In this document: positions 54,644 to 63,719 of the stretch, in pieces
How positions within the stretch are numbered: the first letter of the stretch is position 1
Layout of the letters: every line of letters begins with the position of its first letter
NCBI GenBank assembly: GCA_964539305.1
Contig: CAZIIM010000001.1
Span: forward strand, 62,001 to 126,000
From: CAZNUM01 sp964539305
Lineage (GTDB): Bacteria; Fidelibacterota; Marinisomatia; Marinisomatales; TCS55
Length of the DNA stretch: 64,000 nt
Reading direction: 5' to 3'
The notes under the pieces: generated by a model
What the model was told of the DNA's origin: nothing
Database searches by the model: none
The model's input: the letters and a program-made list of their open reading frames with translations, nothing else
Made by a program: the position numbers and the translations under genes

Positions 54644-56650
54644 TTGGGTTCGCTTCTATTTCTTTTTTTTCTGCTGTTAACGTCCCTCCCGGCGGCAGCA
54701 CCACAGATTCAGGGAACCGTTAACACTCCCGATGGCCATCCCTTACCCTACACCATCATACTGATACAACCGGGAGATTCCTGGGTTTTATCAGATGAAG
54801 AGGGTTATTTCCAGCTAACGGCCGACCCCGGTGATTCCCTGGTTTTTCGCAGGTATGGCTACAGGACACGCGTTCTGGCCGCTTCCCAAACCCGTTATGT
54901 TCAGGTAATACTGCAACCGGCTCCGGTGGTGTTCGACAGTGTTGCGGTTACAGTCAGATCACTGCTGCCATCCCCTCAGACCTATCCTGCATCCTTTTCC
55001 AATCATATTGCCCTGAACCTTCAACCTATTCCGGCTCTTCTGTATCGGAATTATGGCGGTCCCGGTGGCGTTCTGACCGTTTCCCTGGACGGGGGTTTAA
55101 GTCGTCATACCAAAATTCTGCTGGATGACATGGATCTTTCCAGTCCGCAGAACGGCGAAACGGACCTTTCTCAAATCCCCGCCTTTATTCTGGATCATTT
55201 TACTCTTTCCCGGAGCCCAGCGTTAACCTATGGGTCCGGCGCCATCGATGGGTCGATTCAAATAAAATCTTCTTCCAACGGGAGTAAAGTTCAACTCACA
55301 CAGGGAAGTTATGGCCTTCAATCACAGGCAGGACGGGTTCAATTAAAGAAAGGGACCTGGTCCACACTGTTATCCCTCGGTACCACCACGGCTGACGGTA
55401 ACTATCCTGTGCATTACCAAGGCCAGCGACTGATGCGTGAAAATAATGATTTCAAGCAGATATTTTTGGGGGGAAAGGTTAAAGGCCTCGTGGGAACACA
55501 CCAATTCCTCAATCTGCAGGTGCTTCACACAGATCAACATCGGGGGATCCCCGGCGTTATTCAGTCACCGAATCCGAAAGCACGACGGAATGATGTTCTG
55601 GACCTGTTCCAATTAAAAACAGGTCGTATCCTGGAGAAAGGAATTCTGACGGCCATCTTTACCCAAAGAAACAGTGATGAGCACTACAGTGATCCTCGAA
55701 TCTCGGTAAACAGCCGTCACAAAATCGAAGTACGGCAGTTTAAGACGCGTTGGGACTGGCAAACTAATCCTTCAGTACGCTTACTAACCATTGTGGATGT
55801 TAAACAAGAATTCATCCGTAGTTCCGATGTGGGCCACCATCATCGTACTAATCTGGGTCTCACCGGCCGGGCGGAGTTTCAGCCCTCCCCCTTGCAACGA
55901 GTATTCCTCGGTTTGAGGCTGGACCGGGATCCGGATCATTATCGGGAGTTTACCTGGCAGGCTCAATTCGTCACCCCTCTCAATGGTAAGACCAGATTAA
56001 AGATGGTTGCAGGCCGTGGATTTAAATATCCTTCCTTCAATGATCTTTACTGGAATCCAGGCGGAAATCCAGATTTGAAATCGGAATCAACTTTATTTCA
56101 ACGTCTGACCCTGATTTTTTCTCCTCATGAAAACAGTACCTGGGATCTGGAAATCAGCCGCAAAGATGGAAGAAATCTGATTCAATGGATTCCGAACGGG
56201 TCCATCTGGCAGCCTGAGAATGTCTCCCGATCCCTTCGCCGGACCGTGACCATCCACACTCAGGGATCTAATAAGCGAGAATGGATTCTATACGAAGGAT
56301 TCCTCACCCACTTTCAAACCAAAGACAAAAGCAGACAAAAATCCCTCCTCTATGTCCCCGATTTTACCGGGAATTTCCTGCTGACAGTAGTAACCGGCAA
56401 AACCACCCTGAAGTGCCAGATTTCCTACGTGGGTCGTCGAATTGTTTCCTATGACTGGCCCAAGGATGTGTCCCTACCTCCCTATCAATTAATCTCGGCA
56501 GGACTTGAATTCCAACCTTTCTCATGGGAAAAGCGAATCAAAATCAGCCTTTGGATTGAAAACCTTCTGGACACTCCTTATCAAACCATTTACGGGTATC
56601 CGGAGCCTGGTCGCCAGGGACGGATATCCTTTATCTATCAAACACAATGA
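54644..56650 (+). CDS. TonB-dependent outer-membrane receptor, BtuB-like
   Basis: Imports a ligand, most likely cobalamin given the riboswitch, across the outer membrane. Signal peptide (about 1-20, SLLFLFFLLLTSLPAAAP), a carboxypeptidase-regulatory-like domain (about 22-95, IQGTVNTPDGHPLPYTIILI), a plug domain (about 110-205), then a beta-barrel to residue 668. The start is TTG, with a TAG stop immediately upstream in frame; SD AGGGA at 54630 supports it. The ATGA overlap with the next gene indicates coupling to the BtuG-like lipoprotein. Confidence 0.88.
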   Translation: MGSLLFLFFLLLTSLPAAAPQIQGTVNTPDGHPLPYTIILIQPGDSWVLSDEEGYFQLTADPGDSLVFRRYGYRTRVLAASQTRYVQVILQPAPVVFDSVAVTVRSLLPSPQTYPASFSNHIALNLQPIPALLYRNYGGPGGVLTVSLDGGLSRHTKILLDDMDLSSPQNGETDLSQIPAFILDHFTLSRSPALTYGSGAIDGSIQIKSSSNGSKVQLTQGSYGLQSQAGRVQLKKGTWSTLLSLGTTTADGNYPVHYQGQRLMRENNDFKQIFLGGKVKGLVGTHQFLNLQVLHTDQHRGIPGVIQSPNPKARRNDVLDLFQLKTGRILEKGILTAIFTQRNSDEHYSDPRISVNSRHKIEVRQFKTRWDWQTNPSVRLLTIVDVKQEFIRSSDVGHHHRTNLGLTGRAEFQPSPLQRVFLGLRLDRDPDHYREFTWQAQFVTPLNGKTRLKMVAGRGFKYPSFNDLYWNPGGNPDLKSESTLFQRLTLIFSPHENSTWDLEISRKDGRNLIQWIPNGSIWQPENVSRSLRRTVTIHTQGSNKREWILYEGFLTHFQTKDKSRQKSLLYVPDFTGNFLLTVVTGKTTLKCQISYVGRRIVSYDWPKDVSLPPYQLISAGLEFQPFSWEKRIKISLWIENLLDTPYQTIYGYPEPGRQGRISFIYQTQ

Positions 56651-57696
56651 AAGCAGAAAGATCAAAGAGCATGAAAAAACCATGGACCTTCCTCCTATTC
56701 CTGGTTCTCCTGGTCGCTGGTTGCGAGGACCAACAAAAAGGAACAGTCGAATCCCTGAACTCCTTAAATGTATTTGCCTTATGCGAAGGGAATTTTAACC
56801 AGTCGAACGCCAGCTTATGGGTGTTCGATCCTGAAGATTCAACCATCCAGGGGCCCCTTTACCAGACCCTGACCGGGAATCCGCTGGGTGATGTGGGCCA
56901 GTCTCTTACAATCGATGGAGAGCATTTATTCGTAGTGAATAATAACAGCCATACCATTAAAGTTTTGCAACTTGGGGATGAAATATCCGTGGTAAAAGAG
57001 ATTTCGCTTCCAGGAGCCAGTCCCCGGTATTTGACGGTTTTCAATCAGAAAGCGTATGTGACCTGCTGGTATTTAAACGGCATTATCGTCCTGGATCTGA
57101 ATACTTACTCCCCGGTAGATACCCTCAAGGTCAATGGAATGCCGGAGCGTATTCTGGAATACGGGGGTTCTTTTTACGTCAGCATGAAAATGAATTCCGA
57201 TTGGAGTGACGGTCATCAGGTACTTAAGCTGGATCCTGACGGTACCCTTCTAGCTACTTACGATGTCATTCCTGGACCGGGGGAAATGACGATCCACAAT
57301 GGGTTCCTTTATGTTGCCAGTAAATATTACGATGAAAACTGGAATTCCTATGCCGGCACCAGCCGAATCAACTTGGCCACCGGCACCGTTCAGACAAAGG
57401 ATTATGGCACTACTACCGAATACGGGGATGACATCTTTGAATTCCAAAACCAGGTGTACCGTACTTTTGCCGGGGGTGTTGCTCCCCTAAATGAAGATCT
57501 GACGGCGGCCATCAATGAAAAAATCGGCGACGCACCCCTGCTGTATTCCGCTGCTGCCTATAAAGACTATCTCTTCTTCGGGTTATCCGATTACGAAGCG
57601 CCGGACGAGATCCAGGTATTGGATGTGCAGGGAACCCTACTCCAATCCTATACGACCGGTGCCATTCCCGGTGCATTTGCCTTTTTCGAACGCTGA
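56647..57696 (+). CDS. BtuG-like surface lipoprotein (beta-propeller, DUF5074/YncE-like)
   Basis: Likely binds cobalamin at the cell surface and hands it to the receptor, as BtuG does in Bacteroides. Lipobox VAGC with C26. The mature chain matches the BtuG/DUF5074 pattern: ALCEGNFNQSNASLWVF, GNPLGDVGQSLTI, LFVVNNNSHTIKVL, ASPRYLTVFNQKAYVTCWYL, and PERILEYGGSFYVSM. A seven-bladed propeller is expected from the family. The start overlaps btuB; a second ATG at 56671 would shorten the signal. A B12 role is inferred from pattern and context. Confidence 0.82.
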   Translation: MKAERSKSMKKPWTFLLFLVLLVAGCEDQQKGTVESLNSLNVFALCEGNFNQSNASLWVFDPEDSTIQGPLYQTLTGNPLGDVGQSLTIDGEHLFVVNNNSHTIKVLQLGDEISVVKEISLPGASPRYLTVFNQKAYVTCWYLNGIIVLDLNTYSPVDTLKVNGMPERILEYGGSFYVSMKMNSDWSDGHQVLKLDPDGTLLATYDVIPGPGEMTIHNGFLYVASKYYDENWNSYAGTSRINLATGTVQTKDYGTTTEYGDDIFEFQNQVYRTFAGGVAPLNEDLTAAINEKIGDAPLLYSAAAYKDYLFFGLSDYEAPDEIQVLDVQGTLLQSYTTGAIPGAFAFFER

Positions 57697-57706
57697 CAAA
57701 CTTGCC

Positions 57707-59311
57707 CTAATTCCGGAACAGCCAGTTTACTTCGAAATAGACCATCCGTCCCAGGGGGGGATAATAGGGATTTGTCTGGATCCAGCGCTGAGAATCAGGA
57801 ATCCCGCTCACCGCGGAAGAGAGTGAATTCATAAGATTGTAGATCCGGTAGGAAATAACAACGGAAGAAATAAACGCCCGCAATTCAAAATTAGCAACCC
57901 ACTGGTTCCGGTTCAGGGAGCGATTTGAAGGTGCGGAGCGGGGAATCTGATTAAACGGGTCAAAGGCAAAATTGTCATGGGGCCCCAGATACCCCTGACT
58001 CCAGAAGCGTCCTTTCAGGTGAAGGCTCCCACTAAACAGATCCGCTGATCCTCGTAAACCAACGTTGATTATGCCATCCCAGCCCATTAAATACAGGGAG
58101 GTGTCCAGCTGCGCCTGGTAGGAACCTTCCAGAAACCAGTGGGGGAGAAATTCCAACCGGGAACTCAACCTTAAACCCGTGTATCGCGGGCTTCTACCCG
58201 CAAGCGTAGCCGTATTTTGCCCGGCACCCAGTTTCAGACCGATATTCAACCGGTCGCCCTGGTAAGCGAATGAAACTTGATTCCGCAGCCAGGAGTCAAA
58301 CAAATCATTTCCATCCGATAACCGATCCCGGGGGTGGCGGGGATGGTGTTCATAAGCAGAACGGGCTTGGATCTGTATCCGGGAGGTCTTTTTCGAGTAG
58401 GTAAGACGGTAAAAAGGCTGGTGGCGGGAATTAGGATCCAAAAATGTGTACCCCAGTGCCAGCGAAAATGAACGAATACGTTTGCCGGTGTAAAGGGTAG
58501 TCCAGGTCAGGGTTTGAAGTTGAGACTGTTGTATCAGGGATTGCCTGTCCGATTCCAGCCCCAGGAAAAAACCGGTTTCCCCCGAAATCTTCCCAGCAAA
58601 ATGATTGCGGTTCAAAGAATGCCAGCTGGAATCGGATTGAAACGAAAGCAGTACCCGTCGCCGTTGCAAAAACTGTTGGAAGGATATTTCCAGATCAAAC
58701 CGTTCCAGGGGTTGAAACAATTGCAATCCGGCAGCAAGAATGTCATCGTTAAACCTGCCGTTTGACGTAGAATCCGGAATTCCACTTTGGGAGATAAATC
58801 GTCCGGCACCCACGCGTACCTGACGCTCACCCTGTCGGGAAAGATATTCCATCAGATAGGACTGTTGAATTGGTGAATTGCCACCGCCGGGGAAAATATA
58901 TTGGCCATGATCTCCCGCATAATTCCGTTTAAAACCGCGAAGAGTAACCTGACGCCGGGACGTACCAAAATCACCACCGACTTCAATCTGGTCAAGAAAA
59001 TGATCCCCGCGACGGTAATCAAAATAGGTGATTACGGTATTACTGTCCGGTAATTGTAAAGGGAAACGGGTCATTCCTGTGGCATGGAGTTGAAAACCTC
59101 TGGCCAGTGAAGGTCCAAACCGCACAGGATAAGCGGTATAGGTCCCGTCAAAGAGAAGGGGACCGGAAACCCAATCCTGATTCCAGAAAAGATGGCCGTT
59201 CACCTGGAGAAGGCCGTTCTGGTTCACCCAGTCGAAAGGAAGTATTTCATCCTCCTGGGCTGCAAGGCCCGTGACCAGAATAAGCCCACTCAGGATAAAA
59301 TTTTTCACCAT
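57707..59311 (-). CDS. outer-membrane beta-barrel protein, unrecognised
   Basis: 534 residues with a signal peptide (1-18, FILSGLILVTGLAAQ) and long runs of alternating aromatic and polar residues typical of barrel strands, ending in an aromatic-rich strand (GRMVYFEVNWLFRN). There is no plug domain and no TonB-box, so it is not a TonB receptor. It starts 9 bp after the ECF S-component gene on the same strand and converges with the BtuG-like gene (10-bp gap). Possibly a vitamin or substrate channel, unproven. Confidence 0.7.
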   Translation of the reverse strand: MVKNFILSGLILVTGLAAQEDEILPFDWVNQNGLLQVNGHLFWNQDWVSGPLLFDGTYTAYPVRFGPSLARGFQLHATGMTRFPLQLPDSNTVITYFDYRRGDHFLDQIEVGGDFGTSRRQVTLRGFKRNYAGDHGQYIFPGGGNSPIQQSYLMEYLSRQGERQVRVGAGRFISQSGIPDSTSNGRFNDDILAAGLQLFQPLERFDLEISFQQFLQRRRVLLSFQSDSSWHSLNRNHFAGKISGETGFFLGLESDRQSLIQQSQLQTLTWTTLYTGKRIRSFSLALGYTFLDPNSRHQPFYRLTYSKKTSRIQIQARSAYEHHPRHPRDRLSDGNDLFDSWLRNQVSFAYQGDRLNIGLKLGAGQNTATLAGRSPRYTGLRLSSRLEFLPHWFLEGSYQAQLDTSLYLMGWDGIINVGLRGSADLFSGSLHLKGRFWSQGYLGPHDNFAFDPFNQIPRSAPSNRSLNRNQWVANFELRAFISSVVISYRIYNLMNSLSSAVSGIPDSQRWIQTNPYYPPLGRMVYFEVNWLFRN

Positions 59312-59320
59312 TCTCTTCGA

Positions 59321-59845
59321 TTACGCCAGATATTTAGTCACCCTGGGCACCGCCACAAAAAATATGAAGGCGTTTGAGATTTCATGCAGGAGCGTAAACC
59401 CCAACCCCTTGATGAGAGAAGCGGCCACCCCGTTCCATCCCAACCCGGCGGTAAGTGGATAACTGACAAGGGTGATACCATCGTAAAACAAGGTCAAAAT
59501 CAGTCCCGTCAAAGCAAGGCCAGCCAGGTAAATCATACTCAATGAGGAACGGAAAAAGACCGGTTTCAGGCCCCCGCCAACAGAACCTGTGATCGCCATG
59601 GCCAATATCTGCGCCAGGTAAAGAGGCGGGAAGCTGAGGCCAGAACCCATGGGATTCAAACCGGAAAAAATGGCCATGGCTACGGCCCCCACCACTGTTC
59701 CCCATCCAATCCCCAGAGTGAGTCCCGCCAGAAAGACGGTGACAGTAATCAGCTCCACATTCGGAACCAGAACCAGGGAATAACCCAAACCAACGGCCAA
59801 AGCACAAAAAATAGCCGCCCGGACGAGGTTATTTAGATCCTGCAT
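59321..59845 (-). CDS. ECF transporter S component (substrate-binding membrane subunit)
   Basis: A 174-residue membrane protein with about six helices, of the substrate-capture subunit family of energy-coupling-factor vitamin importers. The pattern LVPNVELITVTVFLAGLTLGI followed by GAVAMAIFSGLNP and LAQILAMAITGSVGG fits the family. The ATG at 59845 overlaps the YhaM-like gene by 17 bp; the frame to 59911 is not family-like. No EcfA or EcfT genes are present, so it would use shared modules elsewhere. Cobalamin is a context-based guess; other vitamins are possible. Confidence 0.8.
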   Translation of the reverse strand: MQDLNNLVRAAIFCALAVGLGYSLVLVPNVELITVTVFLAGLTLGIGWGTVVGAVAMAIFSGLNPMGSGLSFPPLYLAQILAMAITGSVGGGLKPVFFRSSLSMIYLAGLALTGLILTLFYDGITLVSYPLTAGLGWNGVAASLIKGLGFTLLHEISNAFIFFVAVPRVTKYLA

Positions 59846-60794
59846 TACCTTTGAACAGGGGAATGCGGAAATAATTGTGGCGACTGGTCCAGTCGCCTTC
59901 CTCCGGATCATCCTGAAGGGCCTGATCCATCAGATTCATTTGGGCATCCAGAATATCAATCAGGTGGACCAGCAGCGCTTCCTTAAACGCCGGTTTTTTC
60001 GGACTCTGCCATTCATATTTTCCCTGGTGGGACAGGAGTATATGCTCCAGTTTCATTTGAAGATCCGTCGGAAATTTTTTCAGGGTCCCAATGGCGGCCC
60101 GGACCAGGTCCCGCCCCAGAACAATATGACCTAAAAAATTCCCTTCCGTGGTATAGGATGGGTCATAATCAGATTCAATCTCCTGCAGTTTACCAATATC
60201 ATGGAGCAAGACGCCGCTTAGAACCAAATCCCGATCCACCTGATAGTGAGGAGCCAGAAATACGGCGATCTGGGCCATGGAATGGACATGTTCCAGAAAA
60301 CCGGAACGATAATTGTGGTGCATGGAAATCGAAGCGGGGTGGGTGAGAATCTTATCCTTCTGTTCGGAATAAATTTTCTGCACCAGGCGTTTCAGATCTT
60401 TGTTCTGAATGGTTTTAATAATCCCGATGACTTCTTTCCACATTTTTTTCGGATCCTGGCTGGAGGTGGGAACGATCAGGGCCGGATCAAACCCGTACCG
60501 GGCGTAGGTCTGCACCGTGGCCCGGTTAATCTGTTTCACCACCAGCTGAAGACGATCAAGAAAACTTTCCACCGTCCCTTTTACTGCCACCGGGTCCCCG
60601 CTGGAGAATTTCTCATGAAACGAGGCCACCTTGTCCCAGATTTTGGCCTGAATCTGACCGGTCCTATCCCGCAGAACCAGATCCAGATACAAGTCTCCAG
60701 CGCGGGTGTGGCGAAGATGCTTTTCCACGCATAGGTAGAAACCCTGAACAGTGGCCCCCTCCTTGAATTTTACAATGGGTATTATCGGTTTCAT
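59829..60794 (-). CDS. 3'-5' exonuclease of the YhaM/CBF1 family (OB-fold + HD)
   Basis: N-terminal OB-fold (about 10-95, GDLYLDLVLRDRTGQIQAKIWD) for nucleic-acid binding and an HD domain with HNYRSGFLEHVHSMAQ and GVLLHDIGKLQEI supplying the metal histidines/aspartates. Relatives trim RNA or DNA 3' ends. Length 321 is typical. It overlaps the ECF S-component gene and is divergent from the acetyltransferase gene with only 51 bp between. Confidence 0.9.
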   Translation of the reverse strand: MKPIIPIVKFKEGATVQGFYLCVEKHLRHTRAGDLYLDLVLRDRTGQIQAKIWDKVASFHEKFSSGDPVAVKGTVESFLDRLQLVVKQINRATVQTYARYGFDPALIVPTSSQDPKKMWKEVIGIIKTIQNKDLKRLVQKIYSEQKDKILTHPASISMHHNYRSGFLEHVHSMAQIAVFLAPHYQVDRDLVLSGVLLHDIGKLQEIESDYDPSYTTEGNFLGHIVLGRDLVRAAIGTLKKFPTDLQMKLEHILLSHQGKYEWQSPKKPAFKEALLVHLIDILDAQMNLMDQALQDDPEEGDWTSRHNYFRIPLFKGNAGSK

Positions 60795-60845
60795 CGGTTC
60801 TAAATTTTACAGTAAAACTTACTACTTTTCGTAATAAGAAAAGCC

Positions 60846-61325
60846 ATGTCCATCCAAATCGAAAAAATAAATTATCACCAGCCAAAAGATGCCAGAATCA
60901 TGAAAGCCTGCCTCAGGACCTGGTTCCAGAATCCAAAGGACCTGCACCTGACAGACCCAAACATGACCTATCCTTTCAATTTTGAAAAGTGGGTTGCCCG
61001 CTCCTACCAGGCCGGGAACATTCACACCTACGTTCTCAAGGAGAAAGACTGGATCATAGGAATGGGTAGTTTGAGCGCGGATACGGTCAAGAAAAAGGGG
61101 AATTTATTTCATGTCTTTGTCGCCCCCGAGTATCGTCACCGGGGTTTGGGACGGCATCTGATCCAGTTTTTAGAAGAGGAAGCAATATTACTGGGGATGA
61201 AATCGCTAATATTAGCCGTGGTGGACAAGAATATCCCGGCTATTCGGTTGTATGAATCCCTCGGTTTTTCCAGGGTTGAGAGTAACCAGAAAAACCAGCT
61301 TAAAATGGAGAAAAAGTTAGTCTGA
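60846..61325 (+). CDS. GNAT family N-acetyltransferase
   Basis: 159 residues with the acetyl-CoA-binding motif VFVAPEYRHRGLGRHLIQFL (about 95-114) and the usual IPAIRLYESLGFSRVE ending. The acceptor is unknown. ATG start 51 bp from the divergent YhaM-like gene. Its 3' end overlaps by 9 bp the convergent small FeoB-associated gene. Confidence 0.88.
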   Translation: MSIQIEKINYHQPKDARIMKACLRTWFQNPKDLHLTDPNMTYPFNFEKWVARSYQAGNIHTYVLKEKDWIIGMGSLSADTVKKKGNLFHVFVAPEYRHRGLGRHLIQFLEEEAILLGMKSLILAVVDKNIPAIRLYESLGFSRVESNQKNQLKMEKKLV

Positions 61326-61478
61326 CTTCTGGGTGCGCTGACGATGTAAATCAGGTACCGGGCAATTGTCACATTTCGGATCCACTTCCGGTTTTGATAA
61401 CTGACGCCTGAAGGTCAGCAATACATAAACCAGGGCTACCGCAAACATGGCTGCCGCCACGATCGTCTGCCAATCCAT
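61317..61478 (-). CDS. FeoB-associated small Cys-rich membrane protein
   Basis: A 53-residue ORF, MDWQTIVAAAMFAV... ending HRQRTQKSD, with one N-terminal transmembrane helix (5-22) followed by a basic stretch and CDNCP (36-40). Such short proteins with a CxxC after one helix frequently follow feoB (FeoB-associated, FeoC-like position). It lies 66 bp downstream of feoB. The iron role is inferred from position. Confidence 0.75.
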   Translation of the reverse strand: MDWQTIVAAAMFAVALVYVLLTFRRQLSKPEVDPKCDNCPVPDLHRQRTQKSD

Positions 61479-61544
61479 TATTGATTCCTACCGTTCATTT
61501 AAGATATTAACCCTATTTCATCCTGAAAATTGATTTCTATTCCC

Positions 61545-63719
61545 TTATCCAAACCCCAATAATTTACCCCCCTGGAAGACAATCAGGGCGGCGAAATAGG
61601 CCAGTCCGGTCATATAAACAATCATAAACAGGGGCCAGCGCCAGGAATTGGTTTCATGGCGTACGATGGCGAACGTGGCCATACACTGGGCAGCAAACAC
61701 ATAAAATACCATTAAAGCCACAGCCATGAGGGGGGAGTACAGGGGTAAACCGGTTTTTGGATCCCGATCATCCCGAAGAGCATGGGAGAGATTTACGACT
61801 GACCCGTTCGCGCTTTCCACATTGTAGAGCGTCGCCAAGGTACTGACTACCACTTCCCGGGCAGCGAAGGAGGTTAAAAGTCCGACCCCTATTTTCCAGT
61901 CAAACCCCAGGGGTTTAATCACCGGTTCCATCACATGACCGATTTTCCCGGCGTAGCTGTTCTGAATCGTTTCCATGGGGTTGGCCGTCGAATCCACTTT
62001 CGGGTAGGAAGCGAGAAACCATAAAACAATAGAGATGGCAAGAATGATTTTACCCGCATTTTTAATAAATAATTTCCCCCGGGTGTACACCTGGTGCAGG
62101 ACGGAGCGCAGAATGGGGGTACGGTAAGGAGGCAGTTCCATAACAAAGGAGGAGGTGCCGGTTCCTTTGATAAAACGGCTGAATATTTTCGCCAGCACAA
62201 GGGCCGTGGCAGTTCCAAGAAAGTACATAAAAACCAATGTAAGACCTTGAAGGTTCAGAAAACCCCAGACCGTCGTGGCGGGAATAAAGGCAGCAATCAT
62301 GAGGGTATAAATGGGGATCCGGGCACTGCAACTCATGAGGGGGAGAATGAGAATAGTGATCAGTCGGTCTTTCCAGCTATCAATGGTGCGGGTTGCCATA
62401 ATCCCGGGAATGGCACAGGCGTAACCGCTCATGAGGGGCAATACACTCCGTCCATGGAGGCCTACCTTACGCATAAGGCGGTCCAGCATAAAGGCCACCC
62501 GGGCCATGTAGCCTGAATCTTCCAGCAAGGCCAGGAAAAAGACCAGCAATAAAATCTGGGGAAGGAAAATAATGATTGCTCCCACGCCACCGATGACACC
62601 TTCCACCAGAACATCCTGAAGAATACCCTCAGGCATCCAGGTCATGACCTGCTGGCCGAACCAGCGCATTCCCGCGTCCAGCGCATTCATGGGTACAGTC
62701 GCCCAGGTAAAAATAGACTGGAAAATAAAATACAGGATCGTTACAAAGATCAAAGGCCCGAAAAACCGGTGGGTCAGGATACGATCCATCCTTTCACTGC
62801 GGGTGGCCTTTTCCAGACCCGGGCTAATGGGAATCCCGGCAGAAGCGAGCATCCGATCAATCGCCTGATAGCGTAAACTCGCTTCCAAGGTCCGGTGGGA
62901 AATATGATCCGCCTCCAACTGTGCTACCACTTCTTCCCGAAGGGATACGAGCCGTTGGAATCCCGGGTGATCGCTGGTCCGGTAGCTTTTATATACATGC
63001 TCGTATATGGCCAGGGCTGATTGGCGGGTTACCACCCGAAGGGCCTGAGCCAGTGCCAATTTTGGCGTATAGTGAAATTCAGAATCAAAGAAATCCTGAA
63101 GCGGTGACAGATGCCGGCGAACAGCGGAAGAAAGTTTTAAAGGCAACGGTTTGGGAGCAGATCTGGACTTAATGGCTGACAGGACAGCCAATTTCAATTC
63201 ATCCAGACCCCACCGTTCCTTTGCCGAGAGGGGAACGACGGCGGTGACACCCATTTGCCGGCGAAGAGCATCGGCATCCAGGGGAGCGTGGGTCTGTTCC
63301 ACGCGGTCCATCATGTTCAGAGCAACCACGATGGGAATTCCCAAATCCTGGAGCTGGGAGGTAAGATAGAGGTTACGACTTAGATTGGAAGCATCCACAA
63401 CAGATACAATAACCGCTGGCGGATTGGGCCCGTGGATCCAGTCCACTACTTCCCGGGCTACAATCCGTTCATCCAAAGATTCAGGTGTCAGGCTGTAAGT
63501 GCCCGGCAAATCCAGCAGTTTAAATACCGGCTGAGAGCTGGAACGGACAAGACCGGTTTTTTTCTCCACGGTCACACCGGGGTAATTGGATACTTTCTGA
63601 TTCAAACCGGTGAGAAGATTAAAAATGGCAGTTTTTCCGGAATTGGGATTTCCCACCAGCGCTACCCAGGGATCCGGAGATTCACCGGTATTTTCAGATG
63701 CAGAATAATGATATTTCAT
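61545..63719 (-). CDS. feoB: ferrous iron transport protein B
   Basis: GTPase-coupled Fe(II) transporter of the inner membrane. G-domain motifs: G1 GNPNSGKT (23-30), SNYPGVTVEKK, G3 DLPGTYS and G4 NMMD; the C-terminal half has the Gate repeats with about 8-10 helices (MSGYACAIPGIMATRTI, SCSARIPIYTLMI, AAREVVVSTLATLYN). Length 724 is typical. Its ATG overlaps the feoA stop in ATGA. It is followed by the small CxxC protein. Confidence 0.96.
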   Translation of the reverse strand: MKYHYSASENTGESPDPWVALVGNPNSGKTAIFNLLTGLNQKVSNYPGVTVEKKTGLVRSSSQPVFKLLDLPGTYSLTPESLDERIVAREVVDWIHGPNPPAVIVSVVDASNLSRNLYLTSQLQDLGIPIVVALNMMDRVEQTHAPLDADALRRQMGVTAVVPLSAKERWGLDELKLAVLSAIKSRSAPKPLPLKLSSAVRRHLSPLQDFFDSEFHYTPKLALAQALRVVTRQSALAIYEHVYKSYRTSDHPGFQRLVSLREEVVAQLEADHISHRTLEASLRYQAIDRMLASAGIPISPGLEKATRSERMDRILTHRFFGPLIFVTILYFIFQSIFTWATVPMNALDAGMRWFGQQVMTWMPEGILQDVLVEGVIGGVGAIIIFLPQILLLVFFLALLEDSGYMARVAFMLDRLMRKVGLHGRSVLPLMSGYACAIPGIMATRTIDSWKDRLITILILPLMSCSARIPIYTLMIAAFIPATTVWGFLNLQGLTLVFMYFLGTATALVLAKIFSRFIKGTGTSSFVMELPPYRTPILRSVLHQVYTRGKLFIKNAGKIILAISIVLWFLASYPKVDSTANPMETIQNSYAGKIGHVMEPVIKPLGFDWKIGVGLLTSFAAREVVVSTLATLYNVESANGSVVNLSHALRDDRDPKTGLPLYSPLMAVALMVFYVFAAQCMATFAIVRHETNSWRWPLFMIVYMTGLAYFAALIVFQGGKLLGFG

